The notes beneath the pieces are model-generated. The model did no database searches and had not been told where the DNA came from. It saw only the letters and a list, made by a program, of their open reading frames with translations. A stretch of DNA of 49,377 nt from NCBI GenBank assembly GCA_902496945.1, contig CABVDE010000013.1:1-49377 (forward strand), read 5' to 3'. Of the stretch, positions 1 to 8,018 are shown in pieces. The translations under genes and the position numbers were made by a program. Position 1 is the stretch's first letter; every line of letters starts with the position of its first letter. The stretch is from an uncultured Collinsella sp. GTDB lineage: Bacteria; Actinomycetota; Coriobacteriia; Coriobacteriales; Coriobacteriaceae.

Positions 1-56
1 GACGCTGCGCGGGCCGCATTCACGCCAATCTGACGTTCAATTTCGAGGGCGCGACC
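1..56. repeat. Window-edge segment similar to the right edge
   Basis: The first 56 bases resemble 49323-49377. Both begin GACGCTGC, both have CAATCTG after a 16-17-base variable stretch, and the following 24 bases match at 17 positions. Read on the minus strand, both encode a peptide with the pattern G-x-A-x-E-[IV]-E-R-Q-I. On this side an in-frame TGA lies just upstream and there is no start codon, so this is a fragment or a non-coding repeat. Identity unknown. Confidence 0.35.
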
Positions 57-163
57 AGAAGGTCAGCGCCCCCTCATTTCACGCCATCTTGGCGCAAATG
101 CGGCTCGCTCGCTCTGTTGGTGACTGGCATCGAGCGTTCCGTTGCCGGCGCGCCCTAACGACC

Positions 164-199
164 AAGGCCCGGCTCCGCATCAAGACGGAGCCGGGCCTT
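164..199. terminator. Bidirectional rho-independent terminator
   Basis: A perfect 14-bp stem (AAGGCCCGGCTCCG, 164-177, with its complement at 186-199) and an 8-base loop is followed by T residues on the plus side and preceded by A residues. It can end the minus-strand GntR gene and any plus-strand gene entering from the left edge. Confidence 0.8.
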
Positions 200-253
200 T
201 CTGCATTTTGCCAGATAAAACCTGCCAAAACAAACCTGTCCCTTATTGGTAGG

Positions 254-955
254 TTAGCGGAGCTTGCTGGTCTCGAAGTACTCGGGATATTGGTCCAGGA
301 CCTCGGTCTGGTTGCGGAACATCATATGCAGGTGCTTGCTGACCAAAAAGCTCGCCTCGATAGGATCGCGACCGGCGATAGCGCGGCGGATTTGCTTGTG
401 CTCGTTAACAGTCTCCTGATTGTCGAGCGTCTGCGTGGCGGCGCGCAGCCAGCGGAAGCGCTCCAGGTCGGCATTGGTCTCTTCGAGCCACGACCACACG
501 GTGCTGCGGCACGCGATGCTAAAGATCATACGGTGCATGAGGTTGTCGCTTAAAAAGAATCCGATGCGATCCTCTTCGGCCATGGCCTTTTCCTGCAGCG
601 CGATGGCCCGGTCGAGCTGCCCGACGCCTGCCGAGGTGGCACGGGCGCAGCACTCCACAATCACCTGCTTTTCCAGGTGCTCGCGAATGTAGCAGGCACT
701 CTCGGCAAGGGTGAGGTTGATGGGCGAGACATAGGTGCCGCTTTGGGGCACGGTGCGCACCAGGCCCTCTTGCGCCAGACGCACCAGTGCCTCGCGCACA
801 GGGGTGCGCCCCATATCCAAGTCGTCGCAAAGCTGTTTGACGCCCAGTTTTTCGCCTGGTTTGTAGTCCAGGTAGACGATTTTGCGTCGAATGGTGTGGT
901 AGCACTGGTCCTGTAGGCTCGCTTCTTGCTCGCCGACGCGCATCGATTCTTCCAT
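254..955 (-). CDS. GntR family transcriptional regulator (FCD/FadR-like)
   Basis: This is a DNA-binding regulator of about 233 residues. The N-terminal 70 residues form a GntR winged helix, with the typical RTPVREAL recognition segment followed by LAQEGLV and the wing PQSGTYVSP. The remainder is an all-helical FCD-type ligand domain with HxxxH-type histidines (SDNLMHRMIF and SKHLHMMF), which usually bind a metal and a small carboxylate. The start at 955 is preferred because GCGAGG lies 4-5 bases upstream; an in-frame ATG at 985 has no ribosome binding site. It is divergent from the YeiH-type exporter gene, which is the most likely target. The ligand cannot be read from the sequence. Confidence 0.88.
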   Translation of the reverse strand: MEESMRVGEQEASLQDQCYHTIRRKIVYLDYKPGEKLGVKQLCDDLDMGRTPVREALVRLAQEGLVRTVPQSGTYVSPINLTLAESACYIREHLEKQVIVECCARATSAGVGQLDRAIALQEKAMAEEDRIGFFLSDNLMHRMIFSIACRSTVWSWLEETNADLERFRWLRAATQTLDNQETVNEHKQIRRAIAGRDPIEASFLVSKHLHMMFRNQTEVLDQYPEYFETSKLR

Positions 956-1148
956 AGTGCCTCGCAACCACTCTTTCACACTCATATGTCAGTTGTTTAT
1001 TATGCCGCGAATCAGCTCTCCGCGGTGGGTAATTCGACTGTTGCCCGAGAACTATTGCGGCATCTTAGTCTGTTTTTGCGCATGGCCGTGCTCGATGTTG
1101 CCGTATCATAAGCAGTCGCAAACGTGAAATAGAAAGAAGGAATCCCAT

Positions 1149-2183
1149 ATGCAACTGGTAAATATCGTACGCGAGCGCTGGAAGGGTGTCTTGTTCTGCC
1201 TGATCATCGCCATCCCTGCGTCGTTGCTCGGCAAACAGATTGAGGTGGTCGGTGGGCCGGTATTTGCCATCCTCTTTGGCATGGTTCTGGCGCTTGTCTT
1301 TCCCAAGAATCGTCGCGAACAGCTCGCCGCCGGCGTCACCTATACGTCTAAAAAAGTCTTACAGTACGCGGTTATCCTGCTTGGCTTTGGCATGAACCTC
1401 TCGCAGATTCTGTCCAAAGGCGCCCAGTCGTTGCCGATTATCGTGGCTACGATCTTGACCTCGCTCGTCATCGCCTTTGTGCTCTGCCGCGTTATGAACG
1501 TGCCGGGCAAGATCGCGACGCTTGTGGGTGTGGGTTCGTCGATTTGCGGCGGTTCCGCCATCGCCGCGACCGCGCCCGTCATCGATGCCGACGATCGCGA
1601 AATCGCCCAGGCCATTTCGGTCATCTTCCTGTTTAACGTTATCGCGGCGCTCGTGTTTCCAACGCTTGGAGGCGCGCTTGGGCTGACCAACGAGGGCTTT
1701 GGCATGTTTGCCGGCACCGCCATCAACGACACCTCGTCGGTAACGGCTGCGGCGAGCGCCTGGGACAGCATGCATCCCGACGCCAATGTGCTCGAGAGCG
1801 CCACGGTGGTCAAGCTCACCAGGACGCTGGCCATTATTCCCATCACGTTGGTTCTCGCGTGCTGGCAGATGCATCTGGCGCGCAAGGCCGGCGGCGACGC
1901 CAAAAGCACGTTTTCGCTTAAACGTGCGTTTCCCATGTTTGTGCTGTTCTTTGTGCTGGCGAGTGTGGTCACCACAGTGTTTCAGCTTCCCGCGTCCGTA
2001 ACGGCGCCCATCAAGGAGCTGTCGAAGTTCTTTATTGTGATGGCCATGGCGGCTATTGGTTTTAATACTGATATCGTCGAGCTGGTCAAAAAGGGCGGCA
2101 AGCCCATTGCGTTGGGCTTTTGCTGCTGGATTGGCATTGCGTGCATGAGCTTGGGAATGCAGCACGTGCTGGGAATCTGGTAG
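1149..2183 (+). CDS. yeiH: YeiH/UPF0324 family putative anion (sulfate) exporter
   Basis: This is a polytopic inner-membrane protein of 344 residues with about ten hydrophobic helices. It carries family hallmarks: the glycine-rich GVGSSICGGSAIAA segment at about 130-145 and GTAINDTSSVTAA at about 195-207. Members are annotated as putative sulfate exporters, and transport has been studied in few of them. A GAAGGAAT ribosome binding site precedes the ATG. The gene is divergent from the GntR regulator (193-bp gap), which suggests control by that protein. The substrate is inferred only. Confidence 0.9.
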   Translation: MQLVNIVRERWKGVLFCLIIAIPASLLGKQIEVVGGPVFAILFGMVLALVFPKNRREQLAAGVTYTSKKVLQYAVILLGFGMNLSQILSKGAQSLPIIVATILTSLVIAFVLCRVMNVPGKIATLVGVGSSICGGSAIAATAPVIDADDREIAQAISVIFLFNVIAALVFPTLGGALGLTNEGFGMFAGTAINDTSSVTAAASAWDSMHPDANVLESATVVKLTRTLAIIPITLVLACWQMHLARKAGGDAKSTFSLKRAFPMFVLFFVLASVVTTVFQLPASVTAPIKELSKFFIVMAMAAIGFNTDIVELVKKGGKPIALGFCCWIGIACMSLGMQHVLGIW

Positions 2184-2235
2184 AGAAGTGGCTTATTCGC
2201 GTGCTGGTTGCTGGTGAGCGCATGACTGCGGTGGA

Positions 2236-2300
2236 GCGATAGGAGCTCTTGCGGGTATGGCTTGTCCGCAGGTTTGTAGGTCCCGAAGAGCTCTTATCGC
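2236..2300. repeat. Long imperfect inverted repeat downstream of yeiH
   Basis: The left arm 2236-2255 (GCGATAGGAGCTCTTGCGGG) pairs with 2282-2300, with one mismatch and one bulge, around a 26-base loop. There is no T-run, so it is not a classical terminator. It may act as a processing or termination structure between yeiH and the next gene. Confidence 0.6.
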
Positions 2301-2447
2301 CCCGCCAGGATGGCGATGCGGGGCAACTCATATACTCGCAGGACGGCGCCTTCTGCCCTATAGTGTTTGGTGAACAATATCGTTCAATTTTGAAACACTT
2401 GAGATGCCAAGTTGTGTATAAGGATTACGACTGGGGACGGGGCGACC

Positions 2448-3665
2448 ATGGATGGCGATGCCAAGCTACAGATTCTGATTGGGGCCCTGTCCGCGGCCGG
2501 GGCGTCGGCGCTGGCAATTGACGAGCGCGGCGGCGTGGCGATTTCGACTATGAATGACGTTGGACTCGAGCGGGATGTCGCCGCTTTTGTTGCCGAGCGT
2601 CTCGCTCGTGTGGGCGATGGCGCGCGCCTGGTGATGGGGTATGCGGGGTCACGCCTGAGCCTCACGGTGCGCCCGATCGCCAAGGAATATGGTGGGTTTT
2701 GGGTCGTCGTGGCCCACGAGGTGCGCGGTGTGGCAGCGCATGCGGGTATTGAGTGGCTCAATGTCGATGAAGTCGAAGCCCGCTACGAGTCGAGTGCGTA
2801 CGGCATTGTCGAAGGTGCTGCTGGGGTTGCCACGGCGGTCCGTGACAGTTATGCACGTGGTGTGCCTCTTATGCTGGAGGGGGAGCTGGGTGCGGGGCAG
2901 TCCGAGATTGCCAAACGTCTCTATCTGGACGGACTTTATGTCGACCAGCCCTTTGTATCCATTGCTCTCGACGAACTTACGGACCGCGGCTGGCGTCACC
3001 TGCTCAAAAGCTCGGAATCGCCACTGTTTCAGGCGGGGTTGACCCTTTGTATTGGCGGCTGGCATGCGGTTGAGTCCCGGCGCATGCGCGAGCTTGTGTC
3101 CACGATGACCGATACTGCGCTGGCTGCGCGCTGCCATGTAATGCTGACGGCAAACGATATGCCGGGCGGTGGCGAAAGTGATCAGGCTGCTTTTGTGACC
3201 GAGCGTCTGGCTTGCGCGGTGAGCGTGGCGCCGGCAATTGCCGAGCAGGGTGGCGTGCCTAAAAAAGTTGTGCGCTACCTGGGGTATCTGGCAGATATGT
3301 TTGAGACGGCAGCCCCCGCGTTATCGGTCGCGGCGGCAAAGGTGCTCGACGCCTATCGGTGGCCGCGCAACTATTTACAGCTGCGCGAGGTCTCGGAACG
3401 ACTTTATATATTAGTGGGGTCGGGCACGGTGACACGCTCAGTAGCAGAGGAAGTGCTCGCCCAAGAAGACGTGATCAAGACCGCGACCTTTGGCGCCCCG
3501 ACGCTGGATAGCGACTTGTATATCCTACGCCCGCTGGCCGATACCGAGCGCGATATCGCGCGGCTAGTCGTAGACCACCTTCACGGCAACAAGACGCGCG
3601 CCGCCGAAGTGCTGGGCATAAGCCGCACAACGCTGTGGCGCCTGCTGAAGGACGACGACCGTTAA
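2448..3665 (+). CDS. NtrC-like regulator with degenerate AAA+ core and Fis-type HTH
   Basis: 405 residues. The C-terminus (about 365-403) is a clear Fis/NtrC-type helix-turn-helix: NKTRAAEVLGISRTTLWRLL. Residues 120-330 follow the layout of an NtrC-family AAA+ domain, but the nucleotide site is broken. The Walker A segment at 145-153 reads GELGAGQSE, with Gln where Lys is required, and the Walker B position near 198-208 reads LTLCIGGWHAV with no Asp-Glu. No GAFTGA loop for sigma-54 contact is visible. The N-terminal 110 residues look like a small sensory domain of unidentified type. Probably a DNA-binding regulator that no longer hydrolyses ATP. The ATG at 2448 follows a G-rich stretch; GTG at 2412 is a weaker alternative. 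Confidence 0.75.
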   Translation: MDGDAKLQILIGALSAAGASALAIDERGGVAISTMNDVGLERDVAAFVAERLARVGDGARLVMGYAGSRLSLTVRPIAKEYGGFWVVVAHEVRGVAAHAGIEWLNVDEVEARYESSAYGIVEGAAGVATAVRDSYARGVPLMLEGELGAGQSEIAKRLYLDGLYVDQPFVSIALDELTDRGWRHLLKSSESPLFQAGLTLCIGGWHAVESRRMRELVSTMTDTALAARCHVMLTANDMPGGGESDQAAFVTERLACAVSVAPAIAEQGGVPKKVVRYLGYLADMFETAAPALSVAAAKVLDAYRWPRNYLQLREVSERLYILVGSGTVTRSVAEEVLAQEDVIKTATFGAPTLDSDLYILRPLADTERDIARLVVDHLHGNKTRAAEVLGISRTTLWRLLKDDDR

Positions 3666-3749
3666 GCGAGGTGCCCGTGACCGCACGCGATGCGTGTGCT
3701 ACAGTCCAAAGCAGCAATGTTTCGATTCTGTTACGGCGTGCGGGGGCGT

Positions 3750-4325
3750 ATGGCTGAGATTTCAAAAACAAATCGGGCTCGAAAGCCCGCGGCGCCGGTC
3801 AACCGTCGCGCGACGTCTCGGACATGGGGCAAAAGCGCCTCGGGTTTTGACGGTTCGTTCAAGCGCACCAAATACGGCTATCCTTCGGCAAGCGCCCGTT
3901 TGGCCATGCAGGCCGAGTCCTCGCTGTGGGGCCGTAAGCGCGTGGTGGGGTCAAAGCTCAAGCACGACGGAACGCTCGGTTACATTAGCCGTGGCGCTGC
4001 TCGCCGAAGTGGGCTCAACCCCGCCAGGTGGCATCGCTATGTTTCGATTGCGGTCGTTGTTGCGGTGATTGTTATCGCGCTTGCCGCGCTTGGCTACGCC
4101 GGCGGCGGGGCCAATCTGGGCGCAATGTTTAAGTCGCCCGAGCTCGCGCATGCGGGCACGGATGTTGTCGAGGGTGCACGGGTCCAGACGGGTGTCGCAC
4201 CCCAGCGCGGTATCGTTGCGGCAGCTGCCACCATCGCCGATGCTCAAAAGGACGAGGGCGAACAAGGCTACGAAGCCGAAACGACCCAGACGAGCGAAAC
4301 GGCGACAACTCCATCGGCAAGATAA
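3750..4325 (+). CDS. Hypothetical single-span membrane protein
   Basis: 191 residues, family not recognised. The first 85 residues are very basic (Arg/Lys-rich) and presumably cytoplasmic. One hydrophobic helix (WHRYVSIAVVVAVIVIALAA) lies at about 93-112, followed by an acidic and Thr-rich tail of about 75 residues, so the predicted topology is N-in, C-out. The ATG at 3750 is preceded by GGGGGCGT; an upstream ATG at 3690 would add 20 residues without a ribosome binding site. It starts 84 bases after the NtrC-like gene and may be cotranscribed. Confidence 0.7.
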   Translation: MAEISKTNRARKPAAPVNRRATSRTWGKSASGFDGSFKRTKYGYPSASARLAMQAESSLWGRKRVVGSKLKHDGTLGYISRGAARRSGLNPARWHRYVSIAVVVAVIVIALAALGYAGGGANLGAMFKSPELAHAGTDVVEGARVQTGVAPQRGIVAAAATIADAQKDEGEQGYEAETTQTSETATTPSAR

Positions 4326-4334
4326 GTTGCGAGT

Positions 4335-4456
4335 GGGATAGCTAATTTGGGATGGGGCTATTTTAGCTACCCTTTGACTGCTGGCGAATTATTTGGTGCG
4401 GGGCAATTATCAACTGCCATATAGGAGTAGCTACAATTGCCCCAAATTAGCTATCC
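4335..4456. repeat. Nested inverted repeats, TAGCTA/CCCAAATTAGCTA family
   Basis: GGATAGCTAATTTGGG at 4336-4351 is the exact reverse complement of CCCAAATTAGCTATCC at 4441-4456. TTAGCTACCC at 4363-4372 pairs with the same left arm. A second hairpin, GGGGCAATT (4400-4408) with AATTGCCCC (4435-4443), sits inside. The CCCAAATTAGCTAYCC motif recurs at 44860-44875 and partly at 17519-17533, so this is a dispersed repeat. It separates two convergent genes. Confidence 0.75.
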
Positions 4457-4512
4457 AAGTGTCGAATGCCAACAGCGAGTGGGTCCGCCGTTCGGTAGAA
4501 CGGCGGAACTTC

Positions 4513-5034
4513 CTACTTGACGTACACCACGTTGTCGCGGCGTGGCTTGGCCTCGGGGAGCGTGTTCTCGGCATAGCCTAGAATGCAGTTGCCGACGCCG
4601 CGCAGACTGCCGTCGGCGGGCAGACCCCACTTGGACAGCAGCTCCAAGCCCTCGGGTGAGTCGAAAACCTCGTGTGCGCGGTGGATCCAGCACGAATCGA
4701 CGCCCAGCGCATAGGCGGCGTTAAGCAGGTTGCCCATGGCAAGCGAGCCGTCTTCGACATGCGTGGGCACGTTGCGATCGACCAGCACTACGACAACGGT
4801 CTTGGCGCCATAGAAGGGATCGCCGTCGCTGCCCATGACCTGGGCGTTGAGCTGCGAAAGACGTTCGACGGTCGCGGGATCGGTAACGGCGACGAACATG
4901 ACCGGCTGGCGCCCCATGCCGCTGGGCGCGTACTGGCCGGCCTCGATAATACGTGCGAGCTTTTCGGCCTCGACGGTGCGATCGCTGTAGTTGCGGCAGC
5001 TGCGGCGGTGGATGAGCGCTTCGATAGTCTCCAT
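4513..5034 (-). CDS. Nitroreductase family protein (FMN-dependent)
   Basis: This 173-residue flavin oxidoreductase has the family's N-terminal signature: IEALIHRRSCRNY (phosphate-binding Arg/Ser) at about 5-17 and APSGMGRQPVMF at about 37-48. Near the C-terminus are the LGVDSCWIHRAHEVF segment and a GVGNCILGYA strand. Members reduce nitro, quinone or related groups with NAD(P)H; the substrate here is unknown. The ATG at 5034 has a perfect AGGAGG seven bases upstream, which rules out the longer reading from 5127. It is convergent with the upstream membrane-protein gene across the repeat at 4335-4456. Confidence 0.9.
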   Translation of the reverse strand: METIEALIHRRSCRNYSDRTVEAEKLARIIEAGQYAPSGMGRQPVMFVAVTDPATVERLSQLNAQVMGSDGDPFYGAKTVVVVLVDRNVPTHVEDGSLAMGNLLNAAYALGVDSCWIHRAHEVFDSPEGLELLSKWGLPADGSLRGVGNCILGYAENTLPEAKPRRDNVVYVK

Positions 5035-5324
5035 GGGTCCTCCTGACATTGGTTTCGATGTCTCGTTCTTACCCGTCGAGCGAGAGCCGTAATCGTGCGA
5101 TAAGCTCCGGATAACTCTAGCTACCAATTGGAAAAGTTGGTTTGCATAAAATCGCAGGCAAAATGTGAGAAGTAAGTGGGATGGTTAAACGTTTTATCCC
5201 GTCTACCCTGAGGTTTTTACCACTTGCCTAAATGATGTGCGCATAACCCCTGATAAAGGTTTTACTAAGGGGGCACCAATGTTTATCAATGCGCCATAGA
5301 GGCGCCGGGCCAGGAGGTAACATC

Positions 5325-5615
5325 ATGTTCCAGGCTGGAGATGTCGTCGAGACCGACTTCGAAGGATTTCTGAGGCTGCTGCGTTCCAAGACGCGCGCTT
5401 TCGTGACGATCGACGATCACGAGTACTACATCACGCACACCGATGGCTATTGGCGTGTTCAGGATTGCGAGGCCCTCAACGATAAGGGCCACTTTACTGA
5501 CTGCTCCGAGCTGGTCAACACGGTTTGCGAGGTCGTCGAGCTACCGTGGATCTGCGGCAAGAGTCTGCACGACAGCTTCTCGGGCGCCACGGTCTATGAG
5601 GCCGTTGCCGCCTAG
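5325..5615 (+). CDS. Small conserved-looking hypothetical protein
   Basis: A 96-residue soluble, acidic protein that I do not recognise. A strong ribosome binding site (CAGGAGGTAA) lies six bases before the ATG at 5325, and a strong terminator follows at 5643-5678, so it is a well-defined monocistronic gene. It contains three cysteines and several short predicted beta strands (FVTIDDHEYYITHTDGYWRV). The 290-base upstream region contains no other gene and no structure I can name. Confidence 0.72.
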   Translation: MFQAGDVVETDFEGFLRLLRSKTRAFVTIDDHEYYITHTDGYWRVQDCEALNDKGHFTDCSELVNTVCEVVELPWICGKSLHDSFSGATVYEAVAA

Positions 5616-5642
5616 CAGCTAACAATCGATATTCTCCCGCAG

Positions 5643-5678
5643 CCGCCGGCGCCGCCCCCGCGCCGGCGGTCTTTTTTT
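5643..5678 (+). terminator. Rho-independent terminator
   Basis: CCGCCGGCGC (5643-5652) pairs perfectly with 5660-5669 and is followed by a run of seven T (5672-5678). It ends the small gene at 5325-5615. Confidence 0.9.
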
Positions 5679-5718
5679 GTCGATATATTGTATAGCCCGC
5701 ACGCTGTGAACGAGGCCA

Positions 5719-5747
5719 TTGACGTTAGTCAAAACTCGGACTAATCT
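5719..5747 (+). promoter_or_regulatory. Promoter of the marR-ABC-ABC operon
   Basis: TTGACG (5719-5724) and TAATCT (5742-5747) are separated by exactly 17 bases, a good match to a housekeeping sigma factor promoter. The spacer is occupied almost entirely by the first MarR operator palindrome. Expected transcription start is near 5754. Confidence 0.75.
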
Positions 5748-5777
5748 GAAAGCTCAATTAGTCAAAATTCGGACTAT
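5725..5777. promoter_or_regulatory. Tandem MarR operators
   Basis: Two copies of the palindrome TTAGTC-N8-GACTAA lie at 5725-5744 (perfect arms) and 5758-5777 (last base of the right arm differs). The copies begin 33 bp apart, about three helical turns. The first overlaps the promoter spacer and -10, and the second overlaps the expected start site. This is the usual arrangement for MarR autorepression. Confidence 0.75.
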
Positions 5778-5780
5778 CGA

Positions 5781-6293
5781 ATGGTGGGAGAGATGGATTG
5801 CGCGGTTACGTCGGTCGATTTTGACCGGATGCTCAACGGGCTCGACCGTATTTATTCAGAGTTTGCGCGTGCCTGCGGCCTTTCGGATTGCGCCTACTGG
5901 ATGCTTGTTGACACCAGCGCGGCGGGCGGCAGCGTTGCCGTGAGCCGGCTCACGAGCGAATGGTTTTACAGCAAGCAGACCATTAACTCGGCAATTAAAA
6001 CACTGACGGCGCGTGGGCTTGCAACGTTGGAGTTTGCCGAAGGCAGCCGTAAGAACAAGGTCGTTTGCCTGACCGACGAGGGCCGGCGGTTCGCCGAGCA
6101 CTATGCGTTGCCGGCGGTTAAAGCCGAGCAGCGTGCCTTTGGCGCGCTCGAGCCTTGGGAACAGCGTGAGATTATGCGCTTGGTCGGCAAGTTCTCCCAT
6201 GTCCTCAACGAGGAGTGCGAGGCATTTAAGCAGCAGATGGCCACGGAGACCGAGGCGAACGATAAGGTTGAGGGGGAGACATGCGACTCTTAA
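5781..6293 (+). CDS. MarR family transcriptional regulator
   Basis: 170-residue winged-helix regulator. The HTH lies at about 55-90 (AVSRLTSEWFYSKQTINSAIKTL), followed by the wing ARGLATLEFAEGSRKNKVVCLTDEGR, which carries the family's LT-x-x-G-R ending. Terminal helices form the dimer interface. It overlaps the first ABC gene by 13 bases, so the three genes form one operon. It probably represses this operon through the palindromes at 5725-5777. The start is uncertain: ATG 5781 lacks a ribosome binding site, while in-frame ATG 5793 has GGGAG only two bases upstream. Confidence 0.88.
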   Translation: MVGEMDCAVTSVDFDRMLNGLDRIYSEFARACGLSDCAYWMLVDTSAAGGSVAVSRLTSEWFYSKQTINSAIKTLTARGLATLEFAEGSRKNKVVCLTDEGRRFAEHYALPAVKAEQRAFGALEPWEQREIMRLVGKFSHVLNEECEAFKQQMATETEANDKVEGETCDS

Positions 6294-8017
6294 TGAGGTT
6301 TATGAAGCCGTATCGCAGGCTGATTGCGGTGACACTGCTGGTGCTGATGATAGACAACGTTGGCACGCTGCTGGTGCCCACGATGCTGGCGAACATGGTC
6401 AACACGGGCATTACGACGGGCGATATCGACTACATCCTGCGCAACGGCCTGTACATGCTCATCGCGACCGGCATGGCCAGCGGTGGCGCGGTGCTGGGCT
6501 GTTATCTTTCGGCCCGCCTGGCGGCCAATGTGTCCTGTGACATCCGCAACGCCGTCTACGACAAGTCGCTCGAGCTATCTGCCAGTGACTTTGAGCGCTT
6601 TGGCACCGGTTCGATGATCACGCGCTCGCTCAACGACATCAACGTGATCCAGCAGGCAATTCTGCAGACGATTCAGCTGGTGCTGCCCGTGCCGTTCTTG
6701 GCCGTGGCGGGTATTATCTTTGCCTGGTTTATCGACCCCGCCATGGGTACGCTGTTGGGCGTGGTCGTAGCGATCGTGCTGGTGGCGGCGGTCTTCACCG
6801 TGGCCAACGCCGCGCCGATCTTTATGCGCCTGCAGAGCTTTATCGACCGCATGAACGTCGTGCTGCGCGAGAACATCGTGGGCGTGCGCGTCATCCGCGC
6901 GTTTAACAAAGAGCGCCACGAGGAGCAACGCCTGGACGAAGTGTTTAGCGACTATGCGGCCAACGCCATCAAGGTCAACCACCTGTTCGTGGGCCTCGAT
7001 AGCTCCAGCTTCTTTTTGATGAACATCGCCGAGGTGGCGGTGCTGTGGGTGGGCGGAAACCGCGTGGGCGTCCATGCCATGCAAATCGGCAGCATCTCTG
7101 CCGTGCTGGAATACGCGATCCTGATCCTCTTCTTTGTGATGATGGCGCAGATGGTGGTACTGACGCTTCCGCGCGCCGCGGCGTGTCTCAACCGTGCGCA
7201 AGAGGTGCTCGAAATCGAGCCGAGCATTGTGGACGGCAAGGCTACGCTGGGCGATGGGGCGCCTGAGTCCGCAGGCGGCGCCGATGCGGTTGCCGTGTTC
7301 GACCACATGTCGTTCCGTTTTGACGATGCCGATGAGGACACCCTGTGCGATCTGAGCTTCGCCTGCCGTCGCGGTCAGACCACGGCGATTGTGGGCTCGA
7401 CAGGCTCGGGCAAATCGACGGTGGCCAAGCTTTTGCTGCGTTTTCACGATGCCTCGAAGGGCGCCATTCGCCTGAACGGCGTCGATCTGCGCGATCTTTC
7501 GCAAGACGAGATCCGCGGACGCATCGCCTACGTGCCGCAGAAGGCATGGCTGTTCTCGGGCACAGTGGCGAGCAACCTGCGTTACGGCAACGAGGACGCG
7601 ATCGAGGCCGACATGCTTCATGCACTGGAGGTCGCCCAGAGCGCCTTTGTGCTCGATCAGCCGCAGGGGCTCGACACGCCGGTGGCTCAGGGCGGCACGA
7701 ACTTCTCGGGCGGCCAACGTCAGCGCCTGGCGATTGCTCGCGCGCTCATGAAGCGTGCCGACCTGTATATCTTCGATGACAGTTTTTCGGCCCTGGACTT
7801 TAAGACCGATGCGGCCCTGCGCCATGCGCTGCAGGACGAGACGCGCGGCGCCGCGGTACTCATCATTGCGCAGCGCATCTCGACGATTCTACATGCCGAT
7901 CAGATTGTGGTGCTCAAAGATGGCGAGGTCGTGGGCCTGGGCACGCACGACGAACTGATGGAAACCTGCGAGGTATACCGCGCCATCGCGGAATCGCAAA
8001 TGAAGGGAGGTGAGTAG
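6281..8017 (+). CDS. ABC exporter half, degenerate-site subunit (heterodimer with next gene)
   Basis: 578 residues: six-helix type IV exporter domain (1-320), then an ATPase domain. Walker A is GSTGSGKST (about 371-379), the signature is the intact NFSGGQRQR (about 474-482), and Walker B is YIFDDSFSALD (about 494-504). The catalytic glutamate after Walker B is replaced by Asp, as in the non-canonical half of heterodimeric multidrug exporters such as TM287/288 and BmrCD. The partner is the next gene, one base downstream. Probable role: ATP-driven export of drugs, lipids or peptides. Regulation is by the upstream MarR gene, with which it overlaps. Confidence 0.92.
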   Translation: MRLLMRFMKPYRRLIAVTLLVLMIDNVGTLLVPTMLANMVNTGITTGDIDYILRNGLYMLIATGMASGGAVLGCYLSARLAANVSCDIRNAVYDKSLELSASDFERFGTGSMITRSLNDINVIQQAILQTIQLVLPVPFLAVAGIIFAWFIDPAMGTLLGVVVAIVLVAAVFTVANAAPIFMRLQSFIDRMNVVLRENIVGVRVIRAFNKERHEEQRLDEVFSDYAANAIKVNHLFVGLDSSSFFLMNIAEVAVLWVGGNRVGVHAMQIGSISAVLEYAILILFFVMMAQMVVLTLPRAAACLNRAQEVLEIEPSIVDGKATLGDGAPESAGGADAVAVFDHMSFRFDDADEDTLCDLSFACRRGQTTAIVGSTGSGKSTVAKLLLRFHDASKGAIRLNGVDLRDLSQDEIRGRIAYVPQKAWLFSGTVASNLRYGNEDAIEADMLHALEVAQSAFVLDQPQGLDTPVAQGGTNFSGGQRQRLAIARALMKRADLYIFDDSFSALDFKTDAALRHALQDETRGAAVLIIAQRISTILHADQIVVLKDGEVVGLGTHDELMETCEVYRAIAESQMKGGE

Positions 8018-8018
8018 C

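Noticed and set aside
89..553. Plus-strand reading frame over the GntR gene
   Set aside because: It lies opposite a well-supported GntR regulator and shows no family features. It is a shadow frame, like the many long antisense frames in this window.
2371..2388. TGAAC-N6-GTTCA inverted repeat before the NtrC-like gene
   Set aside because: The half-sites resemble the TetR palindrome, but the spacing is 6 bases instead of 3 shared central bases, so it is not counted in that regulon.
5035..5324. Possible regulatory RNA before the small gene at 5325
   Set aside because: Short AT-rich inverted repeats are present (GGGAT...ATCCC near 5178-5200), but no known riboswitch fold or conserved core could be matched.
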